Shown: positions 51,143 through 60,271 of the stretch, piece by piece
How positions within the stretch are numbered: the stretch's first letter is position 1
Layout of the letters: every line of letters starts with the position of its first letter
Origin: Firm-04 sp964392175
GTDB lineage: Bacteria > Bacillota > Clostridia > Oscillospirales > Ruminococcaceae
Direction of reading: 5' to 3'
NCBI GenBank assembly: GCA_964392175.1
Contig: CAYMOJ010000005.1
Location: 24,698 to 88,697 of the forward strand
Length of the DNA: 64,000 nucleotides
The notes under the pieces: model-generated
Database searches by the model: none
Seen by the model: only the letters and a program-made list of their open reading frames with translations
Told to the model about the DNA's origin: nothing
Program-made: the position numbers and the translations under genes

Positions 51143-52008
51143 TTCGTTTTTTTCTCCTCAATCAAATATTTGACCCCTTTGTACTGCTCATAAGAATGAT
51201 CTAAATCTACAAACTCAAAAGAGTGATACGAATTACGCTTTTCGACTGGAGGGAGCTTCATATAATCATTGTAACGAAGTTTGAGATAGCTATCCCAATC
51301 CGTCGGTCCAGGAAGTGTACAATCCTCATATTGCAACTGGGTAGGAGTTTGGAACCAGTCACGCTCATACTTGATCGTATGGAACAAGTGCACATCCATC
51401 CCATACAAAAAAGCAACATAGCGTGAGTTACGAGAACCGCTACGAAGTTTTGTATGCAACGACTTTACCAGCGACTCCTTCGCTTTCTGTGGCAATATAC
51501 CTCTAATGGCATTGCCAATTAACTTTGCACCTTTTCCGTGATTCTTCGGTGCTGAAGAAGCAAGCAGCAGTCGATATAAAAGAGATTCCCAGCTTCGAAT
51601 TTGCTGTGGAATCAGGTGATCTGGATAACTGAACAACGGATAAATATCAATAAAGACACCATGATTGATGTCGCAGTCTATAAAATCCTTTTCAATGATG
51701 GTTGTACCTTTCAATCGAATTCTAGCAATCATGGTTCCAAAGCCGGAATCGGTTTCAGCTGTCTGAATAAAATAACGGCTATCAAAATCATCTTGGCATT
51801 TAACCAGTTGATCAAAATCGTACCAATACATTCCAATATCAATATCATCATCCCACGGAATCGACCCCTTATGCCGTACAGCACCTAAACAGGTACCGTT
51901 CATAATATAGAATGTAAAACCGTTTTTTTCGCACACCCTCTTAACTTCTTTCAAAATATCCAACTGCATCAACTGCAATCTACGAAGATCATATGCTTGT
52001 TTTCCCAT
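51139..52008 (-). CDS. LicD-family phosphotransferase
   Basis: 289 residues. The LicD nucleotidyltransferase fold shows in GFTFYIMNGTCLGAVRHKG and IPWDDDIDIGM (about 50-60), with the two metal-binding Asp. LicD enzymes move phosphocholine or related phospho-alcohols from CDP carriers to surface sugars. With the TarI-like gene just downstream, the donor may be a CDP-polyol. Its upstream side has the only large gap in the operon. Confidence 0.92.
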   Translation of the reverse strand: MGKQAYDLRRLQLMQLDILKEVKRVCEKNGFTFYIMNGTCLGAVRHKGSIPWDDDIDIGMYWYDFDQLVKCQDDFDSRYFIQTAETDSGFGTMIARIRLKGTTIIEKDFIDCDINHGVFIDIYPLFSYPDHLIPQQIRSWESLLYRLLLASSAPKNHGKGAKLIGNAIRGILPQKAKESLVKSLHTKLRSGSRNSRYVAFLYGMDVHLFHTIKYERDWFQTPTQLQYEDCTLPGPTDWDSYLKLRYNDYMKLPPVEKRNSYHSFEFVDLDHSYEQYKGVKYLIEEKKTK

Positions 52009-52211
52009 AGCAACCTCGTTTTCCCTTTCTTAACTATCCCTGACAAGTCTGTAAATCAAATGAGCAAACTGCAGCAACTCTACATTCCGTCAGTCGATAT
52101 GTCTGGCAAAATGTTCAACGCTTTTGTCAACACCATCAGTCCAGCTCATACAGAATCCACTACAACGCCTATACAACTGCTCTGTTCACGTTTCAATTCA
52201 TCACATCCGCA
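52009..52211 (-). other. Gap in the capsule operon, possible gene remnant
   Basis: 203 nt without an intact gene inside an otherwise gap-free operon. In one minus-strand frame it reads protein-like stretches (TDGVDKSVEHFARHID, then RNVELLQFAHLIYRLVRDS) broken by a stop, which could be the end of a lost gene. No promoter or terminator was recognised. Confidence 0.3.
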
Positions 52212-52826
52212 TTAATGGTATAGACCATCCTGATTATGAATCAAGAAAAACCGCATTCCAAGTTGCTCTGGGGCAATACCGTCTTTTTTATTGTTATCCC
52301 CAACATAGGACATTTCTGAGTATGCACATCCAAATTCCTTTTGCATACATTCAAAAGCCAAAGGATTTGGCTTGCGGCACTCGATGCCCCCAAGTTCATC
52401 AGTAACAATGATTTTGTTAAAATATGGCGCCAACTTTAGTGCTTCAATTTTATTATGCTGCCCCTCCGTACGCCCATCCGTAATCATGCCGATCTTCAGA
52501 CCTTTGGCACGTATTGTTTTCAGCATAGCATAAACGCCTTCATACACAGAAATATCCGGCATTTGGTTACGATATATGGAAAGACACCGTTCTTTTTCGA
52601 AAAGCCTACCATGCCGCATCAACACTGTATCAATCGCCGGTTTTCCATCTCTAAAAGCATCCCACAATTCCTCAAACGTAATCCCTGGAACAGCGTTCGC
52701 AATCAGCTGATAACCGCTTTTTACATAATCCGATTCAGAGTACAACGTGTCATCCAGGTCAAAAATGACCGCCTTTAACCCATCAAGGTAATCAAGCACT
52801 TCTGTCACATGACGCAGTTCAATCAT
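52212..52826 (-). CDS. HAD-superfamily hydrolase
   Basis: 204 residues from ATG 52826. HAD motif I FDLDDTLYSE (about 22-31), motif II in MITDGR, the Lys in RKPNP and motif IV GDNNKKD are all visible, so it should be an active phosphatase. It starts 8 nt before the ATP-grasp stop and is co-translated. It may remove phosphate from a sugar or polyol intermediate of the capsule. Confidence 0.88.
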   Translation of the reverse strand: MIELRHVTEVLDYLDGLKAVIFDLDDTLYSESDYVKSGYQLIANAVPGITFEELWDAFRDGKPAIDTVLMRHGRLFEKERCLSIYRNQMPDISVYEGVYAMLKTIRAKGLKIGMITDGRTEGQHNKIEALKLAPYFNKIIVTDELGGIECRKPNPLAFECMQKEFGCAYSEMSYVGDNNKKDGIAPEQLGMRFFLIHNQDGLYH

Positions 52827-53772
52827 TGATACACACACTCTGATCATAACGGCTATAAATAGCGCCGTCTTTCGCAGCGTTCGGCATATAAGTAGGTACC
52901 TCGCCATTTAGGATTCTGAGAAGTGATTCTGCACTGTCGGCACCAGCCTTTATACTAATTGGTGCCCCACCACCAAAACGAGGATTAATCTCGATGTAAT
53001 AATTATCACCATTATTTTCATCATGAATTAGCTGTACAGTAATTGCCCCTGAAGGCTTAAAATCAACAATAAGCTTTTCCATGTCCTGTATCATGGTAGC
53101 ATTTAAATCAATCCGCGTTTTGATTACCTCCCCAGCACGAACAGCAAGTCGCTCCCTGGGCGTAATATAAATGGGATTACCTTGATAATCGCAGAAAATG
53201 TCAATCGTAAATTCCTTGCCGAAGATAAACGGCTGAATAATGTATTGCGGAATCTTCTTGGCATACAGTACCAAATCATCGAAATTCTCAATTTTATAGG
53301 CATCTATGCTAGAACTCCCGTCCTTCGGCTTTATAAATGCAGGAAAACCGCCTTGATAATCATTGATATCATCCACAGGACGAGGCGATTTCAATCCCAG
53401 TGAAATGAAATAATCGGCCGTAAGACGCTTATCGCGGCAAATCGTCACCTTGTCTACTGCGGAAACCCACACCTTCGTTCCAATCGCTTCAAATTCACTT
53501 TTATGTTCTGAAAGCAGTAACAAATCTGTATCAATCGTTGGAATAAGTGCGTCAATCTGTTGTTCTTTACAAAGCTGCAACAAACTCGGAATGTAGTTCG
53601 CATCAGATATTCTGCATATCGTTCCTGCTTTATCGCAAAACATCAACGCGGGTGCAGTATCGTTGATATCGACACCAATGACAGTCAGATCAATCCGCAG
53701 CCGCTCTGCCGCAGAATGTAATGCCTGTACTAACTCAACACGTCTCCCAACACTTGTCAACAAAAGCTTCAT
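52819..53772 (-). CDS. ATP-grasp enzyme
   Basis: 317 residues. Start LLLTSVGRRVELVQAL, PAFIKPKDGSSS (ATP loop), YIIQPFIFGKEFTIDIF, and YYIEINPRFGGG with metal-binding Glu/Asn. Resembles the carbamoyl-phosphate-synthase-like ATP-grasp group seen in capsule clusters. It should ligate an acid to an amine, perhaps adding an amino acid or other acyl group to a sugar. Overlaps both neighbours. Confidence 0.88.
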   Translation of the reverse strand: MKLLLTSVGRRVELVQALHSAAERLRIDLTVIGVDINDTAPALMFCDKAGTICRISDANYIPSLLQLCKEQQIDALIPTIDTDLLLLSEHKSEFEAIGTKVWVSAVDKVTICRDKRLTADYFISLGLKSPRPVDDINDYQGGFPAFIKPKDGSSSIDAYKIENFDDLVLYAKKIPQYIIQPFIFGKEFTIDIFCDYQGNPIYITPRERLAVRAGEVIKTRIDLNATMIQDMEKLIVDFKPSGAITVQLIHDENNGDNYYIEINPRFGGGAPISIKAGADSAESLLRILNGEVPTYMPNAAKDGAIYSRYDQSVCIND

Positions 53773-54515
53773 TCTTCTTCTCCATTTCCAATGAATTCTT
53801 CCATTGTAGCGCTTGTCTCTGAACTGATGCCTTCATGTTTCAAGACGCTTTCTATTGTCTTAAGGATAATCTTGAAGTCGCCATGAAAGGTAACTTGTTC
53901 AACGTACTCGACGTCATAGCAAAACTTATCTTCCCATGTGAGGGCATTTCTTCCGTTGGCTTGCGCATATCCAGTCAATCCTGGTCTGACAGAATGACGC
54001 AATTTCTGCGTTTCAGAGTAAAACGGAAGGTATTTGACAAGCAATGGTCTCGGTCCAATGAAACTCATATCGCCCTTCACAATATTCAACAGCTCAGGAA
54101 GCTCGTCAAGGCTAGTACTCCTAAGCCATTTTCCGTACTTCGTCAAGCGAGCCTCATCCGATAGTAACTGACCACTTTCATCCTTCTTATTATTCATCGT
54201 CCGGAACTTAATGAGTTTGAATATCTTTTCGTCCTTACCGGGACGTTCCTGTGCAAAGAATGGATTCCCACCCATCTGAATCGCGCCGACAATTGTCAGT
54301 ATCAGCAACAATGGCGAAAGAACGATCGTCATGGCTGATGCCAGAACACAATCTATTGGGCGTTTGATGAAACGTTCATAGATACCGTATGGCTTATGCT
54401 TAAACTTAGATCTCTCCGTTTTTCGCTCACTGATGCGTTCAGCAATGAAAGCCATCACGCCCATCATCGCCGCCAGTGCAACAATTGCGCCAATGAAGGC
54501 CAGTATCTTTTTCAT
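53769..54515 (-). CDS. Initiating phosphoglycosyltransferase (WbaP/PglC fold)
   Basis: 248 residues. One extra N-terminal membrane helix (about 3-24), then the bacterial sugar transferase domain: KRPIDCVLAS, a re-entrant helix, FKLIKFRTM, and the catalytic pair in STSLDELPELLN with GDMSFIGPRPLL. It places the first sugar phosphate on undecaprenyl phosphate to begin each repeat unit. Overlaps the ATP-grasp gene by four bases. Confidence 0.94.
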   Translation of the reverse strand: MKKILAFIGAIVALAAMMGVMAFIAERISERKTERSKFKHKPYGIYERFIKRPIDCVLASAMTIVLSPLLLILTIVGAIQMGGNPFFAQERPGKDEKIFKLIKFRTMNNKKDESGQLLSDEARLTKYGKWLRSTSLDELPELLNIVKGDMSFIGPRPLLVKYLPFYSETQKLRHSVRPGLTGYAQANGRNALTWEDKFCYDVEYVEQVTFHGDFKIILKTIESVLKHEGISSETSATMEEFIGNGEEE

Positions 54516-54543
54516 TTCTCACACCCCAATACTACAGATTAAT

Positions 54544-55839
54544 TTATTCAAAGCATTTTCTAATGATCTCAATGACGACACTCTGCTGCTCTGCGGTCAT
54601 TTTGTTATCGCTGGGCAGACAAAGACCTCTGTGGAAAATATCCATGCTGACATCCACACAGCTCTCTGCAATATATGCATTACTTTGTCCTCTGCCATTA
54701 CCGTTTACTGTTACAAAACCATTCATGCGATAGATCGGCTGCATATGCATAGGTTTCCAAATCGGACGACCTTCCGCGTTGAATGCGGCAATGGCGTCAA
54801 GAATCTCCTGCGGAGAGCTTTTGCCCTTCTCGCTGACATACAAATAATCTTGTTCCCCGCGAACCATAGGTGCCATAGCACCCTCATCAATGATGAGGCA
54901 ACTCAACCAATAGTTCGGCGCACTATTTTCAGTATCAAAAGGATTCATCGACACCGGCAAATCCTTCAATCCTTCTTGATATCTCTCATAAATTGCTTTT
55001 TTCTGGGCGATATGCACATCCAAATACGGCATCTGACCCCTTGCCACGCCTGCAATGATATTGCTCATGCGGTAATTATATCCAACTTCCTCATGCTGAT
55101 ACCATGGTGCAGCTTCGCGACTTTGTGTAGACCATTTTCTTGCCTTATCCGCATCAGCCTTTTCGCAGCACAACAACATTCCCCCGGAACTTCCAGTTAT
55201 AATTTTATTTCCATTAAAAGAGATTACGGAATAGTCGCCAAACACGCCCGTCTGTTTTCCCTGATATGTAGCGCCCAGACTTTCTGCTGCGTCCTCAACG
55301 ATCAACGCACCATGCTTATTTGCAATGGCTCTGATCGCGTCCACTTTGCCAGGTGTACCATAGAGATGTGCGACTACAATCAGTCTAACCTCAGGGTACA
55401 GCTCAAACGCCTTCTCCAGTGCAACAGGATCCATATTCCAAGTATCGCGCTCCGTATCAATGAAGACAGCTTCGCCGCCCTCATAGGCGACCGGATTGAC
55501 CGTTGCAGCAAAAGTCATATCGGAGCAGAACACTCTATGCCCTTCCAGCGCGCCATGGCCTGCCTTTGGCGCACCGTAGAGTCTCTCACCGGCGAGTTTC
55601 ACCGCCAGATGTAGCGCAGCCGTACCTGAGGAAAGTGCCACCGCATACTCACAGCCGACATATGACGCAACCATCTTCTCCAACTCATTGATATTTTCGC
55701 CAGCGGTCGTGATCCAATTTGTCTCGAACGCATTACGCACCCATTTCTGCTCATCGCCATGCATAGTAGGCGATGCAAGCCAGATTTTGCTTTGAAACGC
55801 TTCAATCTCAGCAAAACGCGGATCCTGTTTGAAATTCAT
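54544..55839 (-). CDS. DegT/DnrJ/EryC1-family sugar aminotransferase
   Basis: 431 residues. PLP-binding Lys in SFNGNKIITGSSGG, DAAESLGATY, and an ALSSGTAALHLA segment at the start of the cofactor fold. The length and sequence fit enzymes that make UDP-4-amino-sugars, such as PglE. The product could be the amino sugar placed by the next gene's phosphoglycosyltransferase. Near the start of the operon. Confidence 0.92.
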   Translation of the reverse strand: MNFKQDPRFAEIEAFQSKIWLASPTMHGDEQKWVRNAFETNWITTAGENINELEKMVASYVGCEYAVALSSGTAALHLAVKLAGERLYGAPKAGHGALEGHRVFCSDMTFAATVNPVAYEGGEAVFIDTERDTWNMDPVALEKAFELYPEVRLIVVAHLYGTPGKVDAIRAIANKHGALIVEDAAESLGATYQGKQTGVFGDYSVISFNGNKIITGSSGGMLLCCEKADADKARKWSTQSREAAPWYQHEEVGYNYRMSNIIAGVARGQMPYLDVHIAQKKAIYERYQEGLKDLPVSMNPFDTENSAPNYWLSCLIIDEGAMAPMVRGEQDYLYVSEKGKSSPQEILDAIAAFNAEGRPIWKPMHMQPIYRMNGFVTVNGNGRGQSNAYIAESCVDVSMDIFHRGLCLPSDNKMTAEQQSVVIEIIRKCFE

Positions 55840-55964
55840 TTTTTCTCTACTCCTCTACTCATCCAATGATATGCTTTCGCAGTTTCAAGCTTGTTCAGAT
55901 GTGCACTGATACCTTTCAAATGAATGGCAACATCTCAATTTTCAGATTCAATACAGGTATAATC

Positions 55965-57527
55965 TCAATCATTCTTCTTTCTGTTTTTGCCCTTTATTTC
56001 GGCATCCTTTTCATCCGCCATGGCAATTACGATCTCATCAGTTTCAGGTTGATCCTCAACAGGCGCGGCAACATCTTCGACGAGAAGGTGATTCTCGCGA
56101 TATTGCAACACAAATGCACGAATCACGGCGATTGCCGCAAAGACAGCGAACAGCAGTGCTTCAAATCCCAGCACGATCATCACCGTATTCTGCACGATTG
56201 TATTGCTTTCTGCGTTCGCAGGTACAATCACGGAGTAAGCATTCTGGAAAGCGATATTCTCATAGAACTCAGTAGCAGTAGCATCCACGGTTTCCAGCAA
56301 AGCGGTGATCTTTTCATAAAGCTTGTCCATTTGCTCATCAAGCTCCTGCATTTGCGAACTGGTCGTAACGGAGGTAGCCATACGCAATTTGCTGACGCGC
56401 TGTTCGTAATAAGCGATATTCTTCGTACATTCAGCGATAATTGCCTGTGTTTCCAGTTTGCTATTGATCATGTTGTCATACTGTTCAGAAGCCTGAGAGA
56501 GTGTCAGATCTTTACCGTTCTGCTCACCACCCACCACAACAATGGAGTCTTTTACATAATTGTCAATGGATTCCTGCACAGAGATCAGATTGGTTTCCGC
56601 TTCAGCCTTTCTCAGTGTCAAATTATCAATGAGATATGCATAATAGGTCAACAACAAGTCCTTATCCTTTGTGACATTATTGACGGTCACATAAGAAGTA
56701 ATCCATCCCAGATCTTCCTCGCGCAGGGTAGCGATTGCATTGGCAAGATCGGTAAAAGAGTATCCGGTTTCCACAGAACGGAAGCCTGTTGTGTCCTCAT
56801 TTGCCAAAGAATTGACATAACGCTGTGCAGATGCCAGAGAAGTATCAAACACATCAATTGCGCGTTCATAGTCGTAATCATGGTAATCGATGGCAAGCAC
56901 TGCAACGCCCAATGCTTTATTGTAGCCGTAGGTTTCATAGAAATATTGCTTATATGCGCTCATGACCGCATCCAACACCGCTACGCCCTCTTCCGAAGTA
57001 AGCCCCACATTTGCCGGAACAAAGCTGATGATGTAACGGCTAGGATGATAGGAAACATTTAGCATTGCCTGCGTGGCACTCATGGCAGCATTGGAACTGA
57101 CGTCAAGCACACTCTTATATGCAGTCAACTCGTCAATGGCCTCCTCCGGGATCACACCTCTGACACTGAGTTCATCACGCAGATCATCGACATTCAGTTT
57201 CTCGTTGGTATAACCCAAAGCATCCATGGCATTTTTCAGCACCACAGGGGAACGCAGCTGCTTTGCAGCGTCAAACTCATTACCGGCTGGGTCTTTTCCA
57301 TCCTCCACGCCACTGAAAGTGAACTCGACCGCAGCAGTAACCTTCACGGTGCTTTTCGTCAGCACCAGTGAGCCACAACCTGCGAGCAGCCCTAAAGCCA
57401 GTGCACACACAATCCACAAAACAAAAATTCGTTTCACCTGCTGTGCGATCCCATGCAATGTCAGCAGAGGCTTTTCATCTGCGGTTTCTTCTTTCAATAC
57501 CAAATTAATATTCTTTTCTTCTTGCAT
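55965..57527 (-). CDS. wzz: Polysaccharide chain-length determinant (Wzz/PCP type)
   Basis: 520 residues from ATG 57527. Two membrane helices (about 34-54 and 453-480) flank a large outside coiled-coil domain, the PCP layout. No tyrosine-kinase domain is attached; the tail is acidic then basic (KGKNRKKND). Such proteins set the length of the polymer and regulate export. First gene of the operon, behind a good promoter. Confidence 0.88.
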   Translation of the reverse strand: MQEEKNINLVLKEETADEKPLLTLHGIAQQVKRIFVLWIVCALALGLLAGCGSLVLTKSTVKVTAAVEFTFSGVEDGKDPAGNEFDAAKQLRSPVVLKNAMDALGYTNEKLNVDDLRDELSVRGVIPEEAIDELTAYKSVLDVSSNAAMSATQAMLNVSYHPSRYIISFVPANVGLTSEEGVAVLDAVMSAYKQYFYETYGYNKALGVAVLAIDYHDYDYERAIDVFDTSLASAQRYVNSLANEDTTGFRSVETGYSFTDLANAIATLREEDLGWITSYVTVNNVTKDKDLLLTYYAYLIDNLTLRKAEAETNLISVQESIDNYVKDSIVVVGGEQNGKDLTLSQASEQYDNMINSKLETQAIIAECTKNIAYYEQRVSKLRMATSVTTSSQMQELDEQMDKLYEKITALLETVDATATEFYENIAFQNAYSVIVPANAESNTIVQNTVMIVLGFEALLFAVFAAIAVIRAFVLQYRENHLLVEDVAAPVEDQPETDEIVIAMADEKDAEIKGKNRKKND

Positions 57528-57566
57528 GATCGAATCCTCACATTTCGTTTTATAGATGCCAACCGT

Positions 57567-57581
57567 CAATCGTCACGATTG
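57567..57581. promoter_or_regulatory. Palindrome in the capsule operon leader
   Basis: CAATCGT-C-ACGATTG, a perfect 7-bp inverted repeat 40 nt before the wzz start, possible operator or RNA stem. Confidence 0.45.
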
Positions 57582-57607
57582 CGCCCTTTTCTCAGCACAC
57601 ACTTATC

Positions 57608-57636
57608 ATTATAGCACAAGTGTTTGGAAGTTGCAA
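57608..57636 (-). promoter_or_regulatory. Promoter of the capsule operon
   Basis: Minus strand TTGCAA, 17 bases, TATAAT. The rest of the 301-nt gap to the CNNM gene (57637-57828) is AT-rich without a clear feature. Confidence 0.8.
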
Positions 57637-57828
57637 GAATATTTGCAATTTCGTGCATTGTTATTCCGGAATTTCTCTGTTTTCGCCAAAACAGCTTGCG
57701 ACGGCATCATGATTTTGAACGATTTTTTGCCGATTCTTCAGCATTTTTCCAGCATAAAAGCACTTGGTTATGGCTGCGTCAGATACAGGAAAGTCCATCG
57801 TACATCGCGATACGACTCGTAGCATATA

Positions 57829-59148
57829 TCATGTTTCACTTTGCGGCTCCTCTTTCTGCTGTTCGCGCAGCTTCACAAGAACAGTTTCTGCCTTATGGTT
57901 GCGTACATTGAGAATCTCCGCCTCAATCTGATCCGTAGTCAGCTTCAAATGGCTACCGTCCTTGGGGATGCTCCCCAACGAACCGAACAGATATCCACTC
58001 AGCGTGTCATAATCGCCTTCCAGACGAATGCCGAGTGCCTCATGCAAATCATCTAAGCGCATACCGCCACCGATTTTCCATGTGTGCTCATCAATTTGTG
58101 TCATTTCGGTTTCAATATCTGCTTCTTCCCCATCGCCCAGATCACCCACCAATTCCTCGATGAGATCTGTCAATGTAATGACACCCGCAGTACCGCCATA
58201 CTCATCCAGCACCACGGCAAAACGCTCATGATTCCGCTTCATTTCCGTGAACAGCACATTCGCAGTCATTGCAGCAGGTACGAAATACGCAGGTCTGATC
58301 AATGCCATAACAGCATCGCGGCTTCTATCCTCCAAGCGAAAATAATCCGCCGCAGAAAGTACGCCCACAATTCGGTCGCTGTTTTCGCCGCATACGGGAT
58401 AGAAGCTGTGGCGACTCTCATAGATCATCTTGCGCCAATCGTTTACATCCTCCTCGGTCGAGAGAAAATCCGTATCGGTACGGTGGGTACAGATATCCTC
58501 TACACTGATATCATCAAATGCAAACACATTTTGGATCAGTTCACGCTCAGTATCATCGATCGCGCCCTTTTCGCTGCCTACATCAACCATCATACGAATT
58601 TCTTCCTCGGTCACGGTTTCCGTTTCGGCATTGGGATCGACACCAACCAAACGCAAGATGCCATTGGTGGAGGCTGTCAGCAGGGAAACTAAAGGCTTAA
58701 ACGCAACAGAAATAATCGAGATCAGCGAAGAGAGTGCCAGACCCAACTTTTCTGCATTGCGCATCGCAACACGCTTCGGTACCAGCTCGCCGAACACCAG
58801 TGTGAGATACGATAGCAAAATCGTGATCAGCAGCACAGCAATGGTATCCAGTGTTTCTTCTGCCAACGGTACGCCAATGGAAATCATCCACCTGGTCAAA
58901 TGCACAGAAAAATTATCCGCTGCAAATGCAGAACCCATGAAGCCGGACAGCGTAATAGCGACCTGTATGGTTGCCAAAAATCTTGCAGGCTGCGAAGTCA
59001 GCTTTACCAGACGGACAGCACGCTTATCGCCGCCTGCCGCCATATGCTCCAGTTTGGTATCGTTGATGGAAATAATTGCGATCTCCGCGCAGGCAAATAT
59101 TGCGTTGAGTGCGATCAGCAGAATCTGCAAGAGAATCTGTGCTAACAT
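57829..59148 (-). CDS. CNNM/CorC-type transporter-like protein
   Basis: About 439 residues. CNNM membrane domain (1-190) with ALNAIFACAEIAIISIN, a CBS pair (about 205-330) with EYGGTAGVITLTDLIEELVG, and a C-terminal CorC/HlyC domain. Family members move Mg2+ or other ions or resist stress; old label haemolysin. ATG 59148 has GGAGGAG upstream; a TTG at 59166 overlaps that site and is rejected. Confidence 0.92.
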   Translation of the reverse strand: MLAQILLQILLIALNAIFACAEIAIISINDTKLEHMAAGGDKRAVRLVKLTSQPARFLATIQVAITLSGFMGSAFAADNFSVHLTRWMISIGVPLAEETLDTIAVLLITILLSYLTLVFGELVPKRVAMRNAEKLGLALSSLISIISVAFKPLVSLLTASTNGILRLVGVDPNAETETVTEEEIRMMVDVGSEKGAIDDTERELIQNVFAFDDISVEDICTHRTDTDFLSTEEDVNDWRKMIYESRHSFYPVCGENSDRIVGVLSAADYFRLEDRSRDAVMALIRPAYFVPAAMTANVLFTEMKRNHERFAVVLDEYGGTAGVITLTDLIEELVGDLGDGEEADIETEMTQIDEHTWKIGGGMRLDDLHEALGIRLEGDYDTLSGYLFGSLGSIPKDGSHLKLTTDQIEAEILNVRNHKAETVLVKLREQQKEEPQSET

Positions 59149-59207
59149 AAGTAAAAGCTCCTCCAAATCATATCATGGTGCATATGTTTGCAAATCAGCT
59201 GCACCGT

Positions 59208-60245
59208 CTATTGTTGCGTTGTATTTCGTAGTTCCTTATCAATATTGTCAAGGATCTCCTTAAAGCCGGGGTCATTGGTCATATCGTACGCCACGCGATA
59301 AAACAGTCCCTCCAACTGCGGTTGACGGTGCTCGTGCGCAGAACGTCCCAGTGTGACGGCAAGATTCACCACATCGTCATTGGGGGGGGGTGTCATGCCA
59401 TATTTCTCAAAGGTATCAAGCACCTGCCCGTTGGTGGGTGGATCAAACTGTTTGCCCATTGATTGCAAACGGCGCACCACATCCATCAATTCAAATTCCA
59501 CAGGTTTGCGATTATCAAAACGCAATGAGCAGAAATAAAACACTGCTGCATCATAAAACTCTCGTTGCAGCACGCAGTAGTAGCCCATATTGCAAAGGGT
59601 TCTGGCAATGCGTGATGCACTGGTACAGATCCGCAGGGTATCCTTGATGGTTGCCAGAAGCTTATCCGGTGTACCGGAAAATTTATAAATCTCGGCAAGT
59701 TCAAATCGCGCGTCAGCACTGACAGGATTCAATCGCACGGCACGCTCCACCGCTTTGACCGCATCGCGAACCTTATGATTCTCCAGCAGCACATAACCAT
59801 ACATGGTGAGATAGTGGGAAAAATCAAACGGCGCACGATCAAACTCAGTGACCGTTGGATAATACAGACGGTATAGATGATATTCAAACGGATTGCGGAA
59901 GCTGAACCACTTTTTGTCAGCTTCCTCAAAATGGATGCGGATCTTTTCGGAAATCTCGGCAAGCAGTGCCTCGGCATCCTCCAAACGATTCTCCCGAATC
60001 ATCTCCATTGCCATATGGAACGCCTTATCCATGCGCATTTCACGGACAAAGGTCGTAGCACGCATCTGCTCTTGCATATCGGCCGGCATCATGGAAAAGG
60101 CAAACTCAGCGAGTGCTGCGGTCAACTCGGCCGCGTTTTCATCCTTTTTATATTTGGCTGCATAGTCCTGAATCAGCCGCATATCCTTTTGAAGATCCCC
60201 GGTCAATTCTGTGCGTACCTTAGCAAGCAATTCGTTGACGGTCAT
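59208..60245 (-). CDS. TPR-like repeat protein of unknown function
   Basis: 345 residues, cytoplasmic, almost all helical. Residues about 150-235 read like TPR units (YGYVLLENHKVRDAVKAVER, then AVRLNPVSADARFELAEIYK). No enzymatic motif. It lies 26 nt after aspS and 59 nt before the CNNM gene, so it is in their transcript. Confidence 0.78.
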   Translation of the reverse strand: MTVNELLAKVRTELTGDLQKDMRLIQDYAAKYKKDENAAELTAALAEFAFSMMPADMQEQMRATTFVREMRMDKAFHMAMEMIRENRLEDAEALLAEISEKIRIHFEEADKKWFSFRNPFEYHLYRLYYPTVTEFDRAPFDFSHYLTMYGYVLLENHKVRDAVKAVERAVRLNPVSADARFELAEIYKFSGTPDKLLATIKDTLRICTSASRIARTLCNMGYYCVLQREFYDAAVFYFCSLRFDNRKPVEFELMDVVRRLQSMGKQFDPPTNGQVLDTFEKYGMTPPPNDDVVNLAVTLGRSAHEHRQPQLEGLFYRVAYDMTNDPGFKEILDNIDKELRNTTQQ

Positions 60246-60271
60246 CGAAAAAATCCCCCTTTTCTCACATC

